NCBI GenBank assembly: GCA_903822975.1
Contig: CAIJRD010000012.1
Location: forward strand, 744,001 to 808,000
Length of the DNA stretch: 64,000 nt
Origin: an uncultured Sinobacteraceae bacterium
GTDB lineage: Bacteria > Pseudomonadota > Gammaproteobacteria > Nevskiales > Nevskiaceae
Reading direction: 5' to 3'
Shown one piece after another: positions 35,892 through 45,697 of this stretch (the stretch's first letter is position 1; every line of letters begins with the position of its first letter). Made by a program: the position numbers and the translations under genes. Under the pieces are notes generated by a model that saw only the letters and a list, made by a program, of their open reading frames with translations, ran no database searches and was not told the DNA's origin.

Positions 35892-36815
35892 TCAAGTCGA
35901 AAAGAAGGTTGCGTCGGCGGCGGCCGATGCGTCCGGCTCGGTGCGCGCTTTGCGGGTGTCGCGCATCAGCGCACTGCCCATGCGGATCGTCACGCCGGGG
36001 CGCAGGTGTTCGAGCAAGCTGTAGTGAGAGCTGGCGAATACGATGATGGTCGAGCCGTGCTGGAAATAGCCCAGCTCGTCGCCGCGCCGATAGTGCGCAT
36101 TGCAACGGATGCGGTTGGCGCCGCGTCGCAGTTCCACGTCTTCGGGCAGGCAGTGGAACTTCATGCTGGCAACCAGAATCGCCGCGACCGGCACCAGGCA
36201 AACGCTGCGCTCGCCGTCGGTGTCGATCAGCGGCAGAACTGCGCGCTCGTTGCGGCAATACAGTTTCTCGATGCGCTTCAACGCAATCGGATTGACGTTC
36301 CAGGTATCGCCGGAGATATAGCGCACTTCTTCGATGCGGCAATCGACCGGCGCATGAAAACGGTGATACATGCTCGACTTCAGCCGCAGCGTTGCATAGC
36401 AGCCGTTTCGATACTGCTTCTGTAGCGAGGCGTCCGGGATCAGATCGCCGATCTCGTACGGAAAGCCCTTCGCCTGAAACAGTGTGGTGCCCTCGATGGC
36501 GCCGCATTCACCGACCACGGCGTCGCAGGGGCTGACGATGACATCGGCGCGATCATCGATTGGTCGTGCGCCCGGCTTCAGGCGGCGCGTAAAGCAGGCC
36601 TGCAAGCTATCGAACTGCTGCTGCTCGGCCTCTTCGAGATTGAGGTCGTCGGCGAAGGCGCGCCACAGCGCGATTGACGCCTGGGTCAGCCTGCGATTCT
36701 CGACGCGGCTGAACCAGCCGACGGCCTGCGTCAAAGCACGCCGCGGAATGCGGTTGGTCAGCAGGAAGTTGAGCTGTTCCTGCTGACTCAGGGAACGGAG
36801 CGCGGCGGCGACCAT
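35892..36815 (-). CDS. Phosphatidylserine decarboxylase (Psd) family protein
   Basis: A 307-aa protein of the phosphatidylserine decarboxylase family. It shows VSPCDAVVGECG (the SPxDG region), YHRFHAPVDCRIEEVRYISGDTWNVNP (conserved His), and YFQHGSTIIVF, where Gly-Ser-Thr is the self-cleavage site whose Ser becomes the pyruvoyl group. The usual LGST appears as HGST. It decarboxylates PS to PE at the inner membrane, or an analogous amino-lipid. Because its operon is a lipid/glycan modification set, it could be a specialised second Psd. The start ATG 36815 is separated by a single base from the stop codon of the PHP-glycosyltransferase gene upstream. Confidence 0.88.
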   Translation of the reverse strand: MVAAALRSLSQQEQLNFLLTNRIPRRALTQAVGWFSRVENRRLTQASIALWRAFADDLNLEEAEQQQFDSLQACFTRRLKPGARPIDDRADVIVSPCDAVVGECGAIEGTTLFQAKGFPYEIGDLIPDASLQKQYRNGCYATLRLKSSMYHRFHAPVDCRIEEVRYISGDTWNVNPIALKRIEKLYCRNERAVLPLIDTDGERSVCLVPVAAILVASMKFHCLPEDVELRRGANRIRCNAHYRRGDELGYFQHGSTIIVFASSHYSLLEHLRPGVTIRMGSALMRDTRKARTEPDASAAADATFFST

Positions 36816-36816
36816 C

Positions 36817-39519
36817 TCAGGCCGCCGAACGCTGTTGTGCGTCGGCCTCGACGCGCTGCAGACCGAGATCGTCGAGGAACTGGCGCATGATCGGCTCGGC
36901 CTGGTAGTCGCCGACGCGGCGTTGCGCTTCGCGCCGCATCGCGGCATGGCGTTCGGGCTGCTCGAAGTGCGTCACGATCTGTGCGGCCATCTCGTCAATC
37001 GAATTGACCAGGTAGCCGTTGCGCTCGTGCTGCACGATGTCCTTCGGACCCTTGCAGTTGTAGGCGACCACCGGCATGCCGTGCGAGAAGGCTTCCAGCA
37101 CGACGTTGCCGAAGGTATCGAACTGCGAGGGGAACACGAACAGGTCGAGCCCGGCATACAACTGCGACAGGCGTTCGCGGCTGATCCAGCCGAGGAAGCT
37201 CGCTTCCGGCAGCGCCTGACGCAACTCGGCTTCGGCCGGGCCGGAGCCGGCGATGACGATGCGCAGATCCGGCAGCGACTGCTTCGCGCGACGATAAATT
37301 TCCGGCAGTTCGAGTACGCCTTTTTCCTTGCTGATGCGGCAGGCGACGAACAGCACCGGTGTATTGGCGTTGGCGCCCGCCAGCAACTCGGACTTGCGCA
37401 CCGGCACCACCGGTGCGGCGGCCGGCTCGGTGTGATGCGCGGTGAGGAAGACTTTCTCGGCCGGCAATCCCATCTCGTGACCGGTGAGCCAGTCGCGATG
37501 CTCGGTGTTGAGCACGAACACGCCGTCGAACTGCTGGTACAGCGCGCGCAACACGCGGCGAATGCGGTCGCGTTCGTGACGATTCAGATCGGTGGTGTGC
37601 TTGACGAAGTCGATCCAGTCCGTGTGCATGAAGAAGAACGCAGGCACGTTGAACATGTACTTCAGGAACAGCGCCACCAGCACCATCGGTCCTTCCGTGG
37701 AGCAGACGACGCGGTCGTAGCCGCCGCGGTAAAACACGCGCGCGATCTCCAGCAGGTCCGGCACGCGGAAACTCTGCTCGCCGAGCTTCGGGAAACTGAA
37801 TTCGGCCAGCGGTCGCAGCACACGCAGATGCGATTCCGACTTCGCGTCGGCATGGCAGATCAGAAAATCGATCGGCAGATCGCGGCGCTGGATCTCGGCC
37901 AGCTTGCCGGACAGCGAGTTGGACACGCCGTTCTTGTCGCGCAGCGTGTCGGTGAGATACAGCGCGCGCTGTGGATGATGGCTGCGGCCGAGATGACCGG
38001 CGAACTCATTCAGGAATGCGCGGTTCTTGTACAGCACGCGCGTACTCGCCACCTGCGCGCCCGCGAGCACCGCGCAAACCAGCGCGGGGAACATCAGGTT
38101 GTCGAGCAGATCCTTCAGATTCACCGCGCCGCGCGTGCTGCCTTCGACGGAATCCGACAACAGCGCGCTGATCTGGCTCGGAATCTCGAAATGGCGCGTG
38201 AGCCATTCGGTCGACAGATCGTCCAGCGGCAAAGAACCGAACGCCGGCGCCGAACGACGCATGCGTTTGATCATCAGCTGGTTCAGATTGGTGAACAGCT
38301 CCGCGATCGCATCGTTGACGGTGGCGACAAAGCGCTCCGGCGCGTTCTTGCGTGCGTCGGCGATCTTTTCCAGCTGTGTGATGCAGAAGCGGAAGTCGCT
38401 CGACACGTTCCAGCGCACCAGCCAGTCCGGCTTCTTGCCGTGCAGTGCGTCGTGTACATAGCCGATGAACAACTGCGTCTTCTTGTGCTTCTTGAGTTCC
38501 AGCAAGGCATTGGCGATTGCGAAACAGGCGACCTTGTCTTCCAGTTCGCCGCGATGGAACATCATCCGCAACAGGCCCGGATCTTCAATGCGCGTGGCGA
38601 TCTGCGAGAAGTAGTCGAGCAGCGCGATGCTGAGCTTCTGGTTCTCGCCGACGTCGCCGAACGGCGCGACGTGTCCCGCGCGCAAGGCTTCGAGCGCGAG
38701 CGTCGACAGTTTGCTGTGCACACGCCGCTCGGCGAGATTCGGCACCCACAGGTAGGAACCGCATTGGCCGGCGAACATGCCCATGTGGTCGTCCGAGCCG
38801 CCGGTGAGCGTTTTCGCACGCTGCATCGAAACGCCGAAGTCGGCCGGGTCGAGCCGATGCTTGCGGCTGTAGCGCTGCAACTTCTCTTCGTTGAGGCCTT
38901 GCGCCCAATGCAGCGTCAGCACGCTCTGCCAGACATCGCGTTGGCCATTCAGCACTTCGAAGCGCTGGAACATCAGCGCGAGCTTTTCGAACAATTCCGG
39001 ATTGATGCCGGGATTGGTCGTGTAGAAATACAGCGGGTGCGGCAGGATCACCGGGATATCGTGTTCCGCGGTGTAGCGCAGGAATTCGTAGATGTCGCCG
39101 CGCTTGCGGTTCAGCACGGTTTCCTGCGTTGGCGTGAAGCCGTAGGTCAGCACGTGCACGTACAGATCGTATTCCGGGAAGAAGCAGGTGAACTCCGCAC
39201 CCGGCAATACGTCCTGACCTTTCTCGAGCAGCTTCCAGCAGGAGCGCGCGTTGTTGTGGTTGGTCACCGTCAACACATCGCTGCCGTTGCCCTGCAAGGT
39301 CTTCACCAGCTTGCCGGTCTTTAGCCAGGTCTCGGGGATGCGCAGGATGCGCCCCCAGAGTTCGTCCGGCACATCGCTGTTGTGGTCGTGGCAATGGAAG
39401 TCGATGCGCAGACTTTCGGCACGCGGATAGCGCGCGGCTTCGACCATCAGATAGCGACTGAACTCGGCATGGAGTTCGTCGCGAAATGCGGAGTGTTCCA
39501 GGCTGATTCGGTTGATCAC
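36817..39519 (-). CDS. PHP metallo-phosphoesterase / GT4 glycosyltransferase fusion
   Basis: A 900-aa two-part enzyme. Residues about 30-320 are a PHP domain: RIDFHCHDHNSDVPDELW (metal-binding His), VTNHNNARS, PHPLYFY and GGSDDHMGM supply metal ligands. Residues about 520-880 are a GT-B, family 4 glycosyltransferase: HTDWIDFVKHTTDLNRHERDR, VLFVACRISKEKGVLELPEIYRRA, IAGSGPAEAELRQ and the FGNVVLEAFSHGMPVVAYNCKGPKDIV donor-binding block. The middle, about 200 aa, is helical and unassigned. It could transfer a sugar to a lipid or diacylglycerol-like acceptor and trim a phosphate. The ATG at 39519 follows the aminotransferase stop (39523) by 3 bases. Confidence 0.88.
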   Translation of the reverse strand: MINRISLEHSAFRDELHAEFSRYLMVEAARYPRAESLRIDFHCHDHNSDVPDELWGRILRIPETWLKTGKLVKTLQGNGSDVLTVTNHNNARSCWKLLEKGQDVLPGAEFTCFFPEYDLYVHVLTYGFTPTQETVLNRKRGDIYEFLRYTAEHDIPVILPHPLYFYTTNPGINPELFEKLALMFQRFEVLNGQRDVWQSVLTLHWAQGLNEEKLQRYSRKHRLDPADFGVSMQRAKTLTGGSDDHMGMFAGQCGSYLWVPNLAERRVHSKLSTLALEALRAGHVAPFGDVGENQKLSIALLDYFSQIATRIEDPGLLRMMFHRGELEDKVACFAIANALLELKKHKKTQLFIGYVHDALHGKKPDWLVRWNVSSDFRFCITQLEKIADARKNAPERFVATVNDAIAELFTNLNQLMIKRMRRSAPAFGSLPLDDLSTEWLTRHFEIPSQISALLSDSVEGSTRGAVNLKDLLDNLMFPALVCAVLAGAQVASTRVLYKNRAFLNEFAGHLGRSHHPQRALYLTDTLRDKNGVSNSLSGKLAEIQRRDLPIDFLICHADAKSESHLRVLRPLAEFSFPKLGEQSFRVPDLLEIARVFYRGGYDRVVCSTEGPMVLVALFLKYMFNVPAFFFMHTDWIDFVKHTTDLNRHERDRIRRVLRALYQQFDGVFVLNTEHRDWLTGHEMGLPAEKVFLTAHHTEPAAAPVVPVRKSELLAGANANTPVLFVACRISKEKGVLELPEIYRRAKQSLPDLRIVIAGSGPAEAELRQALPEASFLGWISRERLSQLYAGLDLFVFPSQFDTFGNVVLEAFSHGMPVVAYNCKGPKDIVQHERNGYLVNSIDEMAAQIVTHFEQPERHAAMRREAQRRVGDYQAEPIMRQFLDDLGLQRVEADAQQRSAA

Positions 39520-39522
39520 GGT

Positions 39523-41253
39523 CTAGAGACTCTTCTCGATCGCGGGGCCGACGGGCGCAGCTCCACCCACGGGGGCGGCCGCAGGCGTGTTACGGATACC
39601 GAAGCGCTGCGCCAGCATGTCCTTCAGCATCTGCTGCTTGATCCACTTGTCGCTCAGATGCGGCGCGCGCCACCACCAGCCGTCGGCCTGCATCTGACGC
39701 GCGGCACGCAGCACGCGCTGTGCGATTTCGGCGAAGTCCGCATCTGAATAATTCAGGCTCATGATCATGCGGCCACTGCCGACCCAGCTCAGCTCCAGGC
39801 CTTCGGCGCGCAGATAGAACTGCAGCATCCAGTTGTAGCGGCATGGCTGCGTGTACAGCACGGTGAGAATGCTGTGCAGATTGGCGAACTTCACCGGCAG
39901 GCCGGCGTCGTCAAGCTGACGATTGAGTGCTTCGACGCGTGCGTTCCACTGCGCATCGGCACTTGCATAGATCGCCTGAATCTCCGGCGCGTAGATGCGC
40001 GTGAGGAACGCGTCCATGCAGGCCATCACGTGCGGATGCGAGTTGAACGTGCCGCGCGCGAACGAGATGTTGGCCGGCTCGGCATCCTTGAAACGCTTCA
40101 TCAGATCGGCGCGTCCGCACAGCACACCGACCGGCAGACCGCCGCCGAGCGTCTTGCCGTAGGTGACCAGATCGGCCTGAATGCCGAAGTATTCCTGCGC
40201 GCCGCGAAAACCCAAGCGAAAGCCGGTGAAGACTTCGTCGAAGATCAGCACGATGCCGCGGCGCGTGCAGACCTCGCGGATGCGCGCGAGCCAGGCGCTG
40301 TAAGCCGCGCGATCGAATGCTGTGCGGCGCGCGCTGTTGACCAGCGAAGCATCGCCGGGCGCATCCGCGTTCGGATGCAGTGCCTGCAGCGGATTGATCA
40401 GCACGCAGGCGATGTCGCGGCGGGTTTCGAGCACGTGCAAAGTTCGCTCGCTCAGATCCGCCAGCGTGTAGACGTCGTTGACCGTGCGCTGGTTGCCGAC
40501 ACCGGGCTGCACGCCATCCCACCAGCCGTGATACGCCCCGCACAGGCGCACCAAGTGGCTGCGTCCGCTGTGATAGCGCGCCAGCCGCACGGCCTGCATC
40601 ACCGCTTCGGTGCCGGACATGTGGAACGACACTTCGTCGAGCCCGGAGATCTCGCGCAGACGTTCGACGTTGCCGCGAATGGTCGGGTGATACGGCCCCA
40701 GCACCGGCCCGACATCGGCCGCCTGTGCATAGCCTTGCCGCAGGCATTCTTTGTAGAAATCGTAGCCAAACACGTTGACGCCGTACGAACCCGAAACGTC
40801 GTAACGCCACTGGCCATCGAGATCGCAGATCTCGGTGCCGCGCGTCTGGGTGACGACACTGCCGAAGCGGAACTCCAGCGGCAGCAGTCGGCGGTACGGG
40901 AACGGAACGCGGTACTGACTGGTGAACTGCACGTCGGAGATGCTGGGCTCCAGCGAACGGCTGTACGCGAGCGTTTTCGGCGAGGTCTCGCTCACGCGCT
41001 GGCGCAGTCGCTCAAGGCCGTTGCGGCGGCGCTGTGCGATCTCGTTCGGCGCCAGATCGCTACTGAAATAGCGCGTGGCGTCGTATTCGAAGTAGCTCGT
41101 CCAGCGCGCCAGGCGCCGCGACATCTTGGCGTGGCCGCTCAGCGACGGATGTTTGGCGAAGGACAGCTGGAGTCGCGTGTAAGCCTTACTGAGGAGCCAA
41201 GCCCCGAGCGCGGCTGCCAGCAGGTAAAGTGCGATTTCCAAGTTGACTTGCAA
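39523..41253 (-). CDS. Membrane-anchored class III aminotransferase (glutamate-1-semialdehyde aminomutase-like)
   Basis: A 576-aa protein. An N-terminal membrane anchor (LEIALYLLAAALGAWLLSKAY) is fused to a class III PLP enzyme like HemL: SGTEAVMQAVRLAR, GAYHGWWDG, IFDEVFTGFRLG and LVTYGKTLGGGLPVG with Schiff-base Lys367. A soluble HemL is about 425 aa, so the extra N-terminal ~90 aa and C-terminal tail are unusual. The start is probably TTG 41253 with AGGGACGG just upstream; a second TTG at 41241 is possible. It is the first gene of the operon with the PHP-GT fusion, psd and the small membrane protein. Membrane tethering suggests a lipid-linked substrate. Confidence 0.87.
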   Translation of the reverse strand: MQVNLEIALYLLAAALGAWLLSKAYTRLQLSFAKHPSLSGHAKMSRRLARWTSYFEYDATRYFSSDLAPNEIAQRRRNGLERLRQRVSETSPKTLAYSRSLEPSISDVQFTSQYRVPFPYRRLLPLEFRFGSVVTQTRGTEICDLDGQWRYDVSGSYGVNVFGYDFYKECLRQGYAQAADVGPVLGPYHPTIRGNVERLREISGLDEVSFHMSGTEAVMQAVRLARYHSGRSHLVRLCGAYHGWWDGVQPGVGNQRTVNDVYTLADLSERTLHVLETRRDIACVLINPLQALHPNADAPGDASLVNSARRTAFDRAAYSAWLARIREVCTRRGIVLIFDEVFTGFRLGFRGAQEYFGIQADLVTYGKTLGGGLPVGVLCGRADLMKRFKDAEPANISFARGTFNSHPHVMACMDAFLTRIYAPEIQAIYASADAQWNARVEALNRQLDDAGLPVKFANLHSILTVLYTQPCRYNWMLQFYLRAEGLELSWVGSGRMIMSLNYSDADFAEIAQRVLRAARQMQADGWWWRAPHLSDKWIKQQMLKDMLAQRFGIRNTPAAAPVGGAAPVGPAIEKSL

Positions 41254-41455
41254 CCGTCCCTAGGTGCGCCAGTGGGCGCAATCAGCAGACGGTACAAGGC
41301 ATCAATGGCAGAAAAATTAAGCTTTGATCGCAGTTTGACGAAGCTTCAATACTGCGGCGCGGCGACACAGGCAAAAGTCGCGCGCTTCCAGTACGCGACG
41401 TTCACGCAAGTGCAACGCAGGCGCGCCGCAGAGCCGCCGCGCATTCAGTTCGCGA

Positions 41456-43771
41456 TCAGAACTCCGACCACTGGCCGCCGACTTTGCCGCCGGGGGCACC
41501 CTCGCCTTCAATGCTAGCGGCATTCGCCGCGACTGCGGCTGGCGCAGTGGAGCGGCGCGCGCGTGCAACCGGACGTCGCTCAGCGCTGCGGCCAGCCAGT
41601 GGGACCACGGCCAGCGTCGGCTTCTTGACCAGCGACCGAATGGATCGCGCGGCCTCGACAGCGGCCGGCGAAGGCGCTGCATCAACCAACTTGAAGCGGC
41701 TCACCGACGTCGATAGGTGCCCGGTCTGCTCTTCGAGCGACTGTGCCGCGGCCGAGGCTTGTTCAACCAGTGCGGCGTTCTGCTGCGTGACTTCATCCAT
41801 CTGCGCGATCGTTTGATTCACCTGCTCGATGCCCTGACTCTGCTCCTGCGAGGCCGCGCTGATGGTCGCCATGATGTCGGTGACGCGCTTAACGCTGTTG
41901 ACGATCTCATCCATCGTGCGACCGGCTTCCTCGACCAGCTTGGTGCCGTCCCCAACCTTCTCGACTGAATCGCCGATCAGCGCCTTGATCTCTTTTGCTG
42001 CGTTCGCCGAGCGCTGGGCGAGGCTGCGCACTTCGGCCGCGACCACTGCGAAGCCACGACCCTGCTCGCCGGCGCGTGCTGCTTCAACCGCGGCGTTGAG
42101 CGCGAGGATATTGGTCTGGAAGGCGATGCCGTCGATCACGCCGATGATGTCGACGATCTTTTTCGAGGAGGCGTTGATCGCGGACATCGTGGTCACCACT
42201 TCACCCACCACCGAACCGCCCTTCGACGCGACTTCGGCCGCACCGATTGCAAGCGTATTGGCCTGCCGGGCGCTTTCGGCGTTCTGTTTGACGGTTGCGG
42301 TGAGCTGCTCCATCGACGACGCGGTTTCCTGCAGCGACGCCGCCTGCTGTTCGGTCCGCGCCGAGAGATCGTTGTTGCCGCCAGCGATTTCGCGCGAGGC
42401 AGTACCGATCAGATCGGTCGCCTGCTTGATCTGCCCGATGATGCCGCCGAGCTGCACGACCGTGGCATTCGTGTCGTCCTTCAGCCGACCGAAGGCGCCA
42501 TGGAACCCGATGCTGATCGTTCGCGTGAGATCGCCTTTCGCCAAGGAGCCGAGTACCAGCGACACTTCGCCGACCGGCGCGAGCATCGCATCCAACATGG
42601 CGTTGATGCCTTCCACCATCTCGCGGAAGCCGAACTCGAAACCGCTCGCATTGCCGCGCTTGTCGAGCTCGCCATTGCGAGCGGATTCCACCAGCATCAG
42701 GATCTCAGCGCGCAATGCTTTGAGATTGGCCTGCACCTTGTCCATCGATTCGGTCAGCACGGCTTTTTCATTCGGCAAGCGGTCCATGTCGACTGAGAAA
42801 TCACCCGAGCCGTAACGGCCGGCGACCTCGGCGAGCCGCAGTTTCAGCGCGATGTGGCTCGCGACCAGTTCGTTGGTTTCGCGCGCAACGTCGGCGAATA
42901 CGCCCTTGAACTGCGCAGCCGGCAGCCGCTTTGAAATGAAGCCCGCCGCATGCTCCTGCGCCAGCGTGCGCTGTGCGGCAACGAAGTTGCGCAAGGTGTC
43001 TTGCATGCGCTTGAGTGCCGACAGCAGTTTTCCAATCTCGTCGTCACCGGATATCTCGATCTCGTCATCGAGCCGACCTTCGGCGACATCCGCGGCAATG
43101 GCCACGGCGCGCCTCACCGGACGCACGATTGTGCGTGCAATCAGCCAGCCGAACAGCAGCGACAGTGCAATCAGCGCTACGGTGCCGACCACCATGGCCA
43201 GTCTGGATTCGTTGTAATCGCGGATAGAATCCGCGGCAGCTTCCACGAACAAGGTCTCGTTGTAGTCGTAGTCGGCGCGAATGGCGGCGTCGGCGGCGAT
43301 GCGCGCGAGGCGCGAGGGCCCATTGAGCTTGATCGCTTCGTCATACTGACCGGCGGCAACCAAGGACAGGATCTGATCCTCGATCTTGTAGAAGTCCGAC
43401 GCCAGCGCGTGCGCTTTTGCATAGAGTTGGGCGTCGGTTTCATCGGAGATCAGGCTGCTCGAATATTTCTCGTCGGCGGCATCGAAATCGGCGCGCGTGT
43501 GCTTGAGTGCTTCGAGTATGTCGGGCGTCAACAGCGGATCATGTACAAGCATCAGCTGCAATTCGTTGACCTTGCTCACCGTCAGGGCCGAGCGCATGCC
43601 TTGCAGCGCAACGATTGTCGGCCCCTCATTGCTGCGCAGCCACTCGACGCGATGATTCGAACTCGCCATTCGCTGCAACGCCATACCACCGAGCGCCGCG
43701 GTGAGCAGGCCCGATACGAGCATCAGCACCATCAGCTTCTTTTGAATCGACAAATTCGCGACCAGTTTCAT
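41456..43771 (-). CDS. Methyl-accepting chemotaxis protein with multiple HAMP domains
   Basis: A 771-aa chemoreceptor. TM1 ([20 protein letters not shown]) and TM2 ([22 protein letters not shown]) flank a helical periplasmic sensor of about 160 aa. It continues with HAMP1 ([22 protein letters not shown]), then two more HAMP-like segments (to about residue 440), and a signalling domain with the tip [38 protein letters not shown] basic linker ends in QWSEF, a W-x-x-F C-terminal pentapeptide like the NWETF CheR tether. It senses an unknown ligand and controls CheA. The start ATG 43771 is clear ([13 protein letters not shown]). Confidence 0.95.
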   Translation of the reverse strand: MKLVANLSIQKKLMVLMLVSGLLTAALGGMALQRMASSNHRVEWLRSNEGPTIVALQGMRSALTVSKVNELQLMLVHDPLLTPDILEALKHTRADFDAADEKYSSSLISDETDAQLYAKAHALASDFYKIEDQILSLVAAGQYDEAIKLNGPSRLARIAADAAIRADYDYNETLFVEAAADSIRDYNESRLAMVVGTVALIALSLLFGWLIARTIVRPVRRAVAIAADVAEGRLDDEIEISGDDEIGKLLSALKRMQDTLRNFVAAQRTLAQEHAAGFISKRLPAAQFKGVFADVARETNELVASHIALKLRLAEVAGRYGSGDFSVDMDRLPNEKAVLTESMDKVQANLKALRAEILMLVESARNGELDKRGNASGFEFGFREMVEGINAMLDAMLAPVGEVSLVLGSLAKGDLTRTISIGFHGAFGRLKDDTNATVVQLGGIIGQIKQATDLIGTASREIAGGNNDLSARTEQQAASLQETASSMEQLTATVKQNAESARQANTLAIGAAEVASKGGSVVGEVVTTMSAINASSKKIVDIIGVIDGIAFQTNILALNAAVEAARAGEQGRGFAVVAAEVRSLAQRSANAAKEIKALIGDSVEKVGDGTKLVEEAGRTMDEIVNSVKRVTDIMATISAASQEQSQGIEQVNQTIAQMDEVTQQNAALVEQASAAAQSLEEQTGHLSTSVSRFKLVDAAPSPAAVEAARSIRSLVKKPTLAVVPLAGRSAERRPVARARRSTAPAAVAANAASIEGEGAPGGKVGGQWSEF

Positions 43772-44533
43772 GATTGTCTCGCGTGCTTAATTGCGTTCAC
43801 AGCGTTGTTGGAAAGCGCCTCGCGCGGCACGCGCGCAAACAGCGCGACCGAGGTTTGCTGCCGAGCGGGAGGAGATTCGAATCGACGCGCTCTTGCAGTG
43901 GCGAATCGCGGACCGCGCGCCTCGGCGTAACGCCGCGCTGCGGTTCGGCTGCCATCGCTCGACCGGAGACGGCGCCGTGCGGTCCAACAGTTGACCGACG
44001 GCCGACGACATGGGAGGGGCACTTCGAATGAGCGGATGAGTCAGCACTAGCGACCGCGCCGGACATTGCTGAACCACTCGCAAGCCGGGCTGCGACGAAC
44101 GGTGCAGAAGACCCTGCTCACCTGCAGCAATACGCCGTGTTTCTGCGACCATTCGCTGAGGTGATCCACGGCGCGGCTTTTAGCGTCTGCGCTCAACGGG
44201 AGCTTCAGCGCTCACATCGCCTGCGAAGCCTGCGCGCTTGCGCACAAGCGATTCGAGGATATGGACTACCCGCTGCGGGTGCCGCAGATCAATCGCGCAT
44301 GGCTGGAATGGCGCGATTCGCAGATTCAGGGATTCACCAATCTACTGATCGACCCATCGACCCATCGACCCATCGATTGATCGACCGATCGACTGATCGA
44401 CTGATTGATGGACTGATCTACCAATAGAGTGACGGAGCTACCGATTGACTGCTTCCGGCATGGGAGTCGCCCGCATGACCGTTCAAGTCAGCATCTGCCG
44501 CAGAACACGGACGCAGTGCGCAGCATTGGAGCC
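43772..44533. repeat. 762-bp gap with a GATCGACC/T-type degenerate repeat and a possible coding remnant
   Basis: From 44347 to about 44420 the sequence is a run of GATCGACC/T or CATCGACC units of 7-8 bp. Just upstream, an open plus frame 44165-44380 without a start codon reads IACEACALAHKRFEDMDYPL and RAWLEWRDSQIQGFTNLLID with normal codon use. It may be the end of a decayed gene, but I do not recognise it. The rest has no feature. Confidence 0.45.
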
Positions 44534-45697
44534 TCAGATCAGCCGTCGCGCCTTCGCGATCGCTTCCAAACGGCTCTTCACATGCAACTTCGAGAAGATG
44601 TTCTTCAGATGGTATTTAACGGTGTTCTGAGAGATGAACAGCGCGACGCCGATCTGCTTGTTGCTGAGACCGGCTTCGAGGTGACGCAACACCTTCAGTT
44701 CCTGCCCGGTGAACGATTCGGCAACGATCGATGCGGTCTCCGCAGTCGTCGGCGGGACACTCGATTCGCGTTGCACAACCGGGCTTGGATATACCGCCTT
44801 GCCTTCGAGCCGCGCGAACAGGCGCAGCCCCGTTTGCGACTGCAACATCAGCGGCGCCCGCGCGTTTTGCGCCGATGCAGAACCGTGCAGCAGGCGCTCG
44901 ATTGGCGCTCCGATTGCGGCGGATTGATCGACACCCAGAAACTGCGCCGCGAGCGAGTTGAGCCCAACGATCTGCCCCGCCTCGCCCAGCGCGATCAAGC
45001 CTTCGAGCGAACTGCCGAGGCAGTCCGGATGTGGATGGATGCGCAGCAGTCCGGCGCTGCGCACGCTCTGCATCAGGCGTCGTTCGATTCGCTTCATCGT
45101 GTTCTGCAGCAATTCCATCAAGCCCGGCAGCAGCGGCCGCGTGTCGGTGGAAATGCACAGGGTTCCGATGGCATCGCCGTTGGGCAGAAGAACCGGTGCA
45201 GCAACACATTCAAACAACTGCATGCTCGACAGAAAGTGCTCGGCACGCTGAATTGCAATCGGTTCACGCTCGATGAACGCAACCGACGGCGCCGTGGTTC
45301 CCAGATTATGTTCGCCGACATTGACGCCTGCGCGCGCACGACGAAGGATCGGTCCGCTCCCGGCGATGTCCCCGCCGGCGGCGACGATGAAACCCTGGTC
45401 GTCCACCGACAGCACGACATGCCCGGTTTGCAGCAAGGCATCCGACAGATGCCGCAGTTCGACCGCCGACGCCGCGATCAGCGTGTGATCGCGCTCCGAC
45501 CGCAGGCGAATCTCCTGCGTGGAAATCGGATCCAGACAAGGCCGCTGGTTGTTCGACACACCCAGGAACTGGCAGCGCTTCCACGAATCAACGATTTTCG
45601 GCGACAGCAGATCCGGTGGCGGCACCACGCCATTCAAAAGGAACGAGCGCCGCGCCAGGCTGCTCGACTGCATCTTCCATGCGTCGTTGCTATCCAT
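44534..45697 (-). CDS. GAF-domain LuxR-type transcriptional regulator
   Basis: A 387-aa regulator. The N-terminal half resembles the AcoR/sigma-54-activator sensor (SPKIVDSWKRC, VLSVDDQGFIVAAGGD, GVNVGEHNLGTTAPSVAFIE, HFLSSMQLFECVAAPVLLPNGDAIGTLCISTD), a GAF domain, followed by a PAS-like stretch (GLIALGEAGQIVGLNSLAAQFLG). Instead of an AAA+ domain it ends in a LuxR helix-turn-helix (FTGQELKVLRHLEAGLSNKQIGVALFISQNTVKYHLKNIFSKLHVKSRLEAIAKA). AGGAGG lies 6 nt before the ATG. It should activate sigma-70 promoters in response to a small ligand. No target gene is adjacent. Confidence 0.9.
   Translation of the reverse strand: MDSNDAWKMQSSSLARRSFLLNGVVPPPDLLSPKIVDSWKRCQFLGVSNNQRPCLDPISTQEIRLRSERDHTLIAASAVELRHLSDALLQTGHVVLSVDDQGFIVAAGGDIAGSGPILRRARAGVNVGEHNLGTTAPSVAFIEREPIAIQRAEHFLSSMQLFECVAAPVLLPNGDAIGTLCISTDTRPLLPGLMELLQNTMKRIERRLMQSVRSAGLLRIHPHPDCLGSSLEGLIALGEAGQIVGLNSLAAQFLGVDQSAAIGAPIERLLHGSASAQNARAPLMLQSQTGLRLFARLEGKAVYPSPVVQRESSVPPTTAETASIVAESFTGQELKVLRHLEAGLSNKQIGVALFISQNTVKYHLKNIFSKLHVKSRLEAIAKARRLI

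Noticed and set aside
36835..39324. 829-aa open frame on the plus strand
   Set aside because: It is antisense to the PHP-glycosyltransferase gene, which has clear motifs on the minus strand.
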